DNA from: an uncultured Bacteroidales bacterium
GTDB lineage: Bacteria; Bacteroidota; Bacteroidia; Bacteroidales; UBA932
DNA length: 64,000 nt
Assembly (NCBI GenBank): GCA_900319405.1
Contig: ONOH01000006.1
Span: 1-64,000, forward strand
Direction of reading: 5' to 3'
Shown one piece after another: positions 58,919-64,000 of the stretch (within the stretch, counting starts at the first letter, position 1; the number at the start of each line of letters is the position of its first letter). A program made the translations under genes and the position numbers. The notes under the pieces were generated by a model. The model searched no databases. It saw only the letters and a program-made list of their open reading frames with translations, and was not told the DNA's origin.

Positions 58919-59021
58919 GTGCCACTATGCGTCCACGTTACCCCTTCCCCCAACCCTTCCCTCGGGGAAGGGGGGATTGTCGGCCTCCGGCCTCCGACAG
59001 CGGTATTCCGGAAGCTTTTTT
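58903..59021. repeat. GC-rich double-palindrome element flanked by a 15-bp direct repeat
   Basis: TCCGGAAGCTTTTTT occurs at 58903-58917 (the 3' arm of the tRNA terminator) and again at 59007-59021. Between the copies lie two hairpins: CCCCTTCCCC (58941-58950) with GGGGAAGGGG (58964-58973), and TGTCGG (58978-58983) with CCGACA (58994-58999). The arrangement resembles a small dispersed palindromic (REP/MITE-like) element that duplicated its flank. No open reading frame is present. Confidence 0.5.
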
Positions 59022-59039
59022 GGAACCACATACCATAAT

Positions 59040-61547
59040 TCAATTCTTGCGAAGGAGGTGGTCGGCGGCTTGCAGGAGTTTGTCTTTCAAAAGAGGCGGA
59101 AAGTCGGGATTGTCTGCCAGGAAGCGCTCCACTTCGCAGGCGGCTTCGGGGCTTCCGTGCCCCCTGAGCAGGCTCACACTCCAATTCTTTGGGAAGAAAA
59201 TATCACCGGTACGATGGACCTCCTGCAGCTCCCGGAGTCCCGGGTAGATATAGGCTAGCGCCTCTTCCTGGCGGAGCGGGTGGTTGAGGTATCCTAGGGC
59301 CGACGCCGCCCAGGGTTCGATACTCCGGTTCTCCGGCTCCAGCAATAAAGCGAAAACGGCATCCCTTTCCGCTTTCTGCGGAGAGACCGAGCGATACACA
59401 TAACGGAACTCCCGAAGCAGATCCCCGTTCTCTATTCTCCCCTCCTGAAGGGTACGGATTGCCTCGTACTCTCCAGGCATCCGAACGGACAATTCATAGG
59501 CAAGGGTCATATAATCCCGTACGCCGAGGGTCAGGCCCTTGTAACCCTTCCCCTCCCGGAATACTGTCCGGAGCACGGCCTGCACTTTTTCTGTTCGGAA
59601 CACCTCTGCTAGCGTGCGAAATGCCGTCAGGCGTATCTCTCCGGGGAGTTCCTCGTCCGACGCCACTCCGTACAGCAGTTCCTCCAGCAGCTCCGATCCC
59701 GCCATCGGCCCGTGAATGGACAGGGTCTTCAGGCAGGAGGCTGCCGCTGCAGCAACCAGCGGATCGGCTTCCGTTTTCAGCGTCCTTTCCAGAATCCGCG
59801 CAAATGTCTCGGGAGAGAGAACCCCTCGAATGGCGTTTTCATAGAGGGTGGAAAGGAGCGACAGCCGGGCCTCGGGACGGGCCATTTCCGAAAGGGCCTC
59901 TCCGGATACCCGAGCCGTCATTTCATCGAGTTTGAACCAGCCATAGGAGAGGGCGTCGGGGTCCGGGAAAAGCAGATCGGGGCAGCCTTCCGGGAGCTGA
60001 ACGGACACCTCCGGGGCATCGCTCCAGACCGACATCAGCGTCTGTCCGGAGGCATCCCCGAAGGAAATGCGCTGCGGCCATACGAGACCTCTGCCCAGCG
60101 GATCCTCCTGGGTGACGGTGAGCCGGGTCCCGTTCAGGGCACAACGGATGGTGGGCATCCCTTTTTCCTCTACCCAGACGCGGCTCCACGCACGGAGGTC
60201 TATGTCTGTCCGGGAGTCCAGGATGGAGATGAGGCCGTTCCAATCGGCATTGGCATACAGGTACGTCCTCAAGTATTCGCGGATTCCGTCCCGGAACGCC
60301 TCCTCTCCCAGCAAATCCGAGAGCATCCGCATCACCACGGGCGCCTTGTCATAGACGATGTTCCCGTAAATGAGCCCGGCGCTGGAAAGGTTGGGAAGGC
60401 CTCTCCGGATGGCATTTGTCCCGGCCGTCCTGTCCTCGGAATAGGCCGTAATGTTGAAATTCTTGAAGTCCCTCAAAGGCACGTTCACTTCGGGAAAGAG
60501 CGGGGTCGATATCTTCGCCCCGAAGTAGTTGGCATACACCTCTTTGGTCCACACGTCGTTGAACCAGCGCATCGTCACCGCGTCCCCGAACCAGAGGTGG
60601 GAGGTCTCGTGGGCTATGAGTTCTATGCGGGAGAGCTTCTCGGCGGTGGTCGGCGCGGCGCCAAGGAACATCCGCTTGTCATTGAAAAGGATGGCTCCGG
60701 GGTGCTCCATCCCACCGAACTGGAAACCGGGAACAATCACAAAGTCGTATTTCGGGAAAGGACAGGGTATGCCGGTGTACTCCTCCAGCCAGTCCAGGGA
60801 CTGGAATACCTGGGAGAAGATATCGTCCAACTGCGCGATTTTCGCGGGGTCCGTCTCACGGTAATACACGCTCAGGGGCTTCCCATTCCGTTCCCGCGTT
60901 GACTTCTGCCACTTTCCCGCCGCAAAGGCGAAAAGGTAGGTGCTCAGCGGCGGAGTCTCCCCGAAGGCCATTCTCTTCCGGCCATCGGCCAGTTCTACGG
61001 ATTCTTCCGGGCCGTTGGCCACGGCCTCCCACTCCGAGGGGAGGTCCAGCGCGAGGGAGAATCGGCCTTTGAGATCCGGCTGGTCGAAACAGGGAAAGAC
61101 GGTCCTCGCCCGGTCCGGGACAAAGAGGGTGTACAGATAATCCCCGTTCCGGTTGAGCGAGCGGTCCCCGGAGAGGAAAGCCACCTCCACCGTATTCTCC
61201 CCCTTCCGAAGATACTTCTCATCCAGGACGATGTGCTCGTTCCGCCAATCGACAGGGCAGGGCCTTCCATTGACTATCAACTCCTGTACGGCTTCCCTCC
61301 CCTCCCGGAAATCCAGTTGAAGCGGTCCCCTTCGACCCAGATGAAAAGAGACAGTCTCTCTCCCGGACACCTGTTCATCCCGCTTCCCCGGGATATGGAA
61401 CGACACCGCATAGCGGATATCGGAAAGACGCTCGGAACGATAACGGGCAAGGGACAGGCTTACCCCCTCCTCCACAGGAGGGATGTCCCGACTGCAGGAA
61501 AAGAAAAGAACGGCAGCAAGCGCCATCAGAAAAAGACTGCTTCGCAT
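59040..61547 (-). CDS. M1-family aminopeptidase lipoprotein
   Basis: The protein has 835 residues. MRSSLFLMALAAVLFFSC forms a lipoprotein signal ending at Cys18. The M1 catalytic centre is complete: FGGMEHPGA (exopeptidase motif), His313-Glu314-x2-His317 (HETSH) and Glu336 exactly 18 residues later, with the catalytic Tyr region further on. A helical C-terminal domain follows. It removes N-terminal residues from peptides at the periplasmic or outer-membrane face. The start at 61547 is chosen because it begins the signal peptide, 21 nt from TATATTTG; the open frame continues upstream across the promoter. Confidence 0.9.
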   Translation of the reverse strand: MRSSLFLMALAAVLFFSCSRDIPPVEEGVSLSLARYRSERLSDIRYAVSFHIPGKRDEQVSGRETVSFHLGRRGPLQLDFREGREAVQELIVNGRPCPVDWRNEHIVLDEKYLRKGENTVEVAFLSGDRSLNRNGDYLYTLFVPDRARTVFPCFDQPDLKGRFSLALDLPSEWEAVANGPEESVELADGRKRMAFGETPPLSTYLFAFAAGKWQKSTRERNGKPLSVYYRETDPAKIAQLDDIFSQVFQSLDWLEEYTGIPCPFPKYDFVIVPGFQFGGMEHPGAILFNDKRMFLGAAPTTAEKLSRIELIAHETSHLWFGDAVTMRWFNDVWTKEVYANYFGAKISTPLFPEVNVPLRDFKNFNITAYSEDRTAGTNAIRRGLPNLSSAGLIYGNIVYDKAPVVMRMLSDLLGEEAFRDGIREYLRTYLYANADWNGLISILDSRTDIDLRAWSRVWVEEKGMPTIRCALNGTRLTVTQEDPLGRGLVWPQRISFGDASGQTLMSVWSDAPEVSVQLPEGCPDLLFPDPDALSYGWFKLDEMTARVSGEALSEMARPEARLSLLSTLYENAIRGVLSPETFARILERTLKTEADPLVAAAAASCLKTLSIHGPMAGSELLEELLYGVASDEELPGEIRLTAFRTLAEVFRTEKVQAVLRTVFREGKGYKGLTLGVRDYMTLAYELSVRMPGEYEAIRTLQEGRIENGDLLREFRYVYRSVSPQKAERDAVFALLLEPENRSIEPWAASALGYLNHPLRQEEALAYIYPGLRELQEVHRTGDIFFPKNWSVSLLRGHGSPEAACEVERFLADNPDFPPLLKDKLLQAADHLLRKN

Positions 61548-61568
61548 AGACAAAAAGTCCGGTTTGCA

Positions 61569-61576
61569 CAAATATA
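61569..61576 (-). promoter_or_regulatory. -7 box for the M1 aminopeptidase
   Basis: The minus strand reads TATATTTG, 21 nt before the ATG. Confidence 0.55.
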
Positions 61577-61711
61577 ACATTTTTACGGGATTAGTATGGC
61601 CAAGCTTGCGCGTCAAACGTGAAAATGACCCAAATCGTGTATCGTGCATCGACCGATTGCGGTAGAATTCTGAATTATTTGCTATTTTTACATTTTGAAA
61701 CGGAAAAAACT

Positions 61712-62584
61712 ATGCATACCCGACACCTTCTCCTGGCAGCCCTCGCGGCCTTTTTCCTGGCTTTGCCCGTCAGGGCCCAAGCGCAGTACGATGCCCCGCA
61801 CTACCCCTCTCCCCGGGTCCCCGAGCATATCGGCTTTGCCGGACAGATTTATCACTTTGACAGGCCGGACCTGTACGAAAGAATGGACCGGGAACTGATT
61901 GCCTTCACTTACGGCCATACCCTCTCCACGCTGATGCTCCGGCGCAGCGAGCGCATCTTTTCCCAGGTTGTTCCCATCCTGAAGAAGAACGGCATCCCCG
62001 AGGACCTCAAGTACCTGATGGCCATCGAAAGCAACCTGGATCCCAAGGCCATCTCCGTTGCGGGAGCGGGAGGACTCTGGCAGTTTATGAAAACCACCGG
62101 CCGGGGATACGGCCTGGAAGTGAACGACGAGGTGGACGAGCGGTTTCACCTGGCCAAAGCCACCGATGCGGCCTGCCGATACCTGAAAGACGCCTTTGCC
62201 AAATACGGAGACTGGATGACGGTGGCTGCCAGCTACAATGCCGGTCAGGGAGGCATTTCCGGGCGGCTCTCCGCGCAGCAGCAGACATCGGCCCTGGACC
62301 TTCTGCTCCCGGAAGAAACCTCGCGTTATATGTTCCGCGTGCTCACGGCCAAGTATTTCTTCGAGCATCCGGAAAAATTCGGCTATCAGGCCGAGTCGGA
62401 AACGAAGTATCCCTACAAAGCGCCGCGAAAAACCGTCGAAGTGAAGGGCCCCGTCCCCAGTCTGGCCGACTTCGCCAAAGAGCACGGAACCAGCTTCTAC
62501 CTCCTTCGCGAAGCCAACCCGTGGCTCCGCTCGGACAAGCTGACCAACAAGTCCGGAAAAACGTACCGCATTGTCATCCCCTAG
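61712..62584 (+). CDS. MltD-like lytic transglycosylase, exported
   Basis: The protein has 290 residues. A signal peptide (about 1-22, ending VRAQ) precedes an SLT domain: LKYLMAIESNLDPKAISVAG (catalytic Glu), GLWQFMKTTGRGYGLEVND, AASYNAGQGG. A single LysM-like segment ends the protein (FAKEHGTSFYLLREANPWLR). It cleaves glycan strands to 1,6-anhydro products in the periplasm. The start at 61712 begins the signal peptide; the 31 upstream codons in frame lie in the divergent promoter region. Confidence 0.9.
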   Translation: MHTRHLLLAALAAFFLALPVRAQAQYDAPHYPSPRVPEHIGFAGQIYHFDRPDLYERMDRELIAFTYGHTLSTLMLRRSERIFSQVVPILKKNGIPEDLKYLMAIESNLDPKAISVAGAGGLWQFMKTTGRGYGLEVNDEVDERFHLAKATDAACRYLKDAFAKYGDWMTVAASYNAGQGGISGRLSAQQQTSALDLLLPEETSRYMFRVLTAKYFFEHPEKFGYQAESETKYPYKAPRKTVEVKGPVPSLADFAKEHGTSFYLLREANPWLRSDKLTNKSGKTYRIVIP

Positions 62585-62590
62585 CGATTC

Positions 62591-63187
62591 CTACTCTTTG
62601 GAAAAGAACTTCCAGTGGAAGAGAATCAGATAGAAAGCGCCCACGGTTACACAACTGTCGGCGAAATTGAAGACGGGCTCGAAGAAGATGTGACCGCCCA
62701 GGCCGGGAATCCATTCCGGCCACGTCCATAAGGGGAAATAGAACATATCCACCACCTTACCCTGCATCAGGGGGGCATAGGAACCCAGGGTGGCCACCGT
62801 CTGAGAAGTGGATTCCGAGAAAATGAGTCCGTAGCACAGGCAATCGATGATATTGCCCAGGGCTCCGGCCGTGATGAGGGTAAGACCCACCAGAACGCCC
62901 GTGGGAACGGGGACCTCCCGCTTCAGAAGACGGGAAATCCACCAGCACAGGAAGCCGAAAAGCACCAGACGGAAGAGCGTGAGGAGATATTTCCCCACTA
63001 CCCCGCCAAAAGCCATCCCGAAAGCCATTCCCTTGTTTTCCACGAAGAGCAGCTGGAACCAGTTTCCAAACACGGGGATGCTCTCCCCCAGCGTCATATG
63101 CGTCTTGACCAGGACCTTGATGACCTGGTCAACGACGACCAACGCGATGCCCAACAGGAGTAAAGACTTACCCTTTGACCACTTCAT
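62591..63187 (-). CDS. lspA: Lipoprotein signal peptidase (signal peptidase II)
   Basis: The protein has 198 residues with about four membrane segments. The two catalytic Asp residues lie in GALGNIIDCLCYG and FNFADSCVTVG. LspA cleaves prolipoproteins before the lipidated Cys; several lipoproteins are encoded in this window. It ends 6 nt from the convergent transglycosylase and follows the DksA-like gene by 36 nt. Confidence 0.94.
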   Translation of the reverse strand: MKWSKGKSLLLLGIALVVVDQVIKVLVKTHMTLGESIPVFGNWFQLLFVENKGMAFGMAFGGVVGKYLLTLFRLVLFGFLCWWISRLLKREVPVPTGVLVGLTLITAGALGNIIDCLCYGLIFSESTSQTVATLGSYAPLMQGKVVDMFYFPLWTWPEWIPGLGGHIFFEPVFNFADSCVTVGAFYLILFHWKFFSKE

Positions 63188-63223
63188 AAGATTCCTCGAC
63201 TATGCTCAGAATGACAAAAGCCA

Positions 63224-63625
63224 TTATTTACGGCCGGTCTTTTCCAGAATAGCCTTGCCTTCTACGGTTGTGGTAGCGTGCGGCACCAGGCGGAGACGTT
63301 CCTTGGGAATGAGTTTTCCGGTGACGCGGCAGATGCCGTAGGTCTTGTTTTCGATGCGGACGAGGGCGGCTTCCAAGTTCTGGATGAACTTGTACTGGCG
63401 CTGGGCCAGTGCTCCGGCCTCTTCCTTGGAGAGCTGGAAAGCGCCGTCATCCTCCACCGTCTTGAAGGTGGGGGCAGTGTCCAGGATATCGTTTCCACCG
63501 GCGTGGGTCATAGCTTCCCGAAGGGTGTTGTACTCCGTGCGGGCCTTTTCCAACATCTCGTTGATAATGCCGCGGAATTCTTCCAGTTCCTCGTCGGAAT
63601 AGCGGGTTTTGGTGTTCTCTGCCAT
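63224..63625 (-). CDS. DksA/TraR-family regulator lacking most zinc cysteines
   Basis: The protein has 133 residues: a coiled-coil N-terminal part (about 1-80) and a C-terminal region that aligns with the DksA zinc finger, reading YGICRVTGKLIPKERLRLVP. Only one Cys is present where classical DksA has four, so a normal zinc site cannot form; this Cys-poor form is typical of Bacteroidota. DksA proteins act with ppGpp at the RNA polymerase secondary channel; the same is inferred. It lies between ileS and lspA, a conserved order in the phylum. Confidence 0.87.
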   Translation of the reverse strand: MAENTKTRYSDEELEEFRGIINEMLEKARTEYNTLREAMTHAGGNDILDTAPTFKTVEDDGAFQLSKEEAGALAQRQYKFIQNLEAALVRIENKTYGICRVTGKLIPKERLRLVPHATTTVEGKAILEKTGRK

Positions 63626-63631
63626 AATTAG

Positions 63632-64000
63632 TCAGCGTGTTACAGTCAGTTTGATGGTCCCTTCCGTCCATTCCACTTCCGTGGCGGAGGCAGGCGCATC
63701 GGCAAAGGCTTTCAAGCCGATGGAAAGGGACAGGGTTTGGGCTTTCACATATTCCCCGAAAGCGGATAGGGCTTCCACCAGGTCCTTGTCGTCGGAGTAA
63801 ACCTCGGTGACGATACGGTCGGTGACTTCGAAACCAGAACTCTTGCGCAGGTTCTGTATGCGGTTAACCAGTTCACGGGAGAGGCCTTCACGGCGCAGCT
63901 CCGGCGTCACTTCAATGTCCAGGGCGATGGTGAGGGATCCCTCGGAGGCCACCAGCCATCCGGGCACATCCTCGGAAGAGATGGCATAGTCTCCGGGGTT
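63632..64000 (-). CDS. ileS: Isoleucyl-tRNA synthetase, C-terminal part (cut by window edge)
   Basis: The frame runs from beyond 64000 to the stop at 63632. The visible 122 or so residues include VTPELRREGLSRELVNRIQN, LRKSSGFEVTDRIVTEVYSD, typical of the C-terminal domain of the long bacterial IleS (DUF5915 region). The catalytic and zinc parts lie outside the window. It is the first visible gene of the ileS-dksA-lspA cluster and ends 6 nt before the DksA-like gene. Confidence 0.88.
   Translation of the reverse strand, partial: NPGDYAISSEDVPGWLVASEGSLTIALDIEVTPELRREGLSRELVNRIQNLRKSSGFEVTDRIVTEVYSDDKDLVEALSAFGEYVKAQTLSLSIGLKAFADAPASATEVEWTEGTIKLTVTR

Noticed and set aside
1..64000. CRISPR arrays, prophage or integrative-element genes
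   Set aside because: No regularly spaced repeats, integrase, transposase, phage structural or relaxase-like proteins were seen anywhere in the window.

Overview
The window looks like the chromosome of a GC-rich member of the Bacteroidales (Bacteroidota), probably a gut or other host-associated lineage. The case rests on four things. Promoters have the Bacteroidota form TTTG or TTG, then 18-21 bp, then TAnnTTTG. Shine-Dalgarno sequences are rare. The families are typical of the order: UpxY-like NusG paralogue, GH97, OmpA with coiled coil, six-domain S1, DUF2795, rSAM/lipoprotein pair, ileS-dksA-lspA. Gene density is very high, with many 1-nt (TAATG) or 4-nt (ATGA) stop/start overlaps. I cannot name the genus from sequence alone. 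Almost everything is core housekeeping DNA. I see no prophage, insertion sequence, integron or CRISPR array.

Layout. 0-4 kb (minus strand): a small outer-membrane barrel, a UpxY/NusG-type antiterminator, an undecaprenyl-phosphate sugar transferase and a membrane protein with a C-terminal LuxR-type helix-turn-helix; this resembles the edge of a surface-polysaccharide locus. 4-13 kb: a dolichyl-phosphate-mannose-synthase-like GT2, GH97 glycosidase, Tex, YgiQ, an acidic small protein and a ClC transporter with CBS domains. 13-21 kb (minus): plug-less outer-membrane barrel, large MscS channel, RlmI-like methyltransferase, RNase D-like exonuclease, an unknown lipoprotein and a YqiA-like hydrolase. 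21-26.5 kb (plus): secreted C1 peptidase, PssA, GH25 muramidase, S9 peptidase. 26.5-28.6 kb: S4 protein, an unusual mannose-6-phosphate-isomerase homologue, then about 600 bp of decayed gene fragments. 28.6-36 kb: DUF2795 protein, FolE, HtpG, acyl-CoA ligase, C69 dipeptidase and the agmatine deiminase / N-carbamoylputrescine amidase pair. 37-41.5 kb: HAD phosphatase, OmpA, and a uvrB that is frameshifted just after helicase motif VI.

41.5-48.4 kb is a tight minus-strand operon rpsA-rnz-glucosaminidase-mltG-relA, joining translation, tRNA processing, peptidoglycan cutting and (p)ppGpp synthesis; the HD (hydrolase) site of the last enzyme is degenerate. 48.5-52.8 kb (plus): M28 peptidase, CorA, and a two-gene lipoprotein plus radical SAM/SPASM enzyme unit of unknown function, the best candidate here for an undescribed system. 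52.8-58.7 kb is a seven-gene minus-strand operon (FAD oxidoreductase, FKBP, PnuC, BadF-type kinase, RecR, GltD-like oxidoreductase, QueC). At 58.8 kb lies tRNA-Thr(CGU), followed by a terminator and a GC-rich palindromic element flanked by a 15-bp direct repeat. The end holds an M1 aminopeptidase lipoprotein, a MltD-like transglycosylase and the lspA-dksA-ileS cluster, with ileS cut by the window edge.

All assignments come from reading motifs; no database search was possible. The only stretch longer than 300 bp without an intact gene is 27862-28583. It holds three gene remnants and a terminator, described individually.
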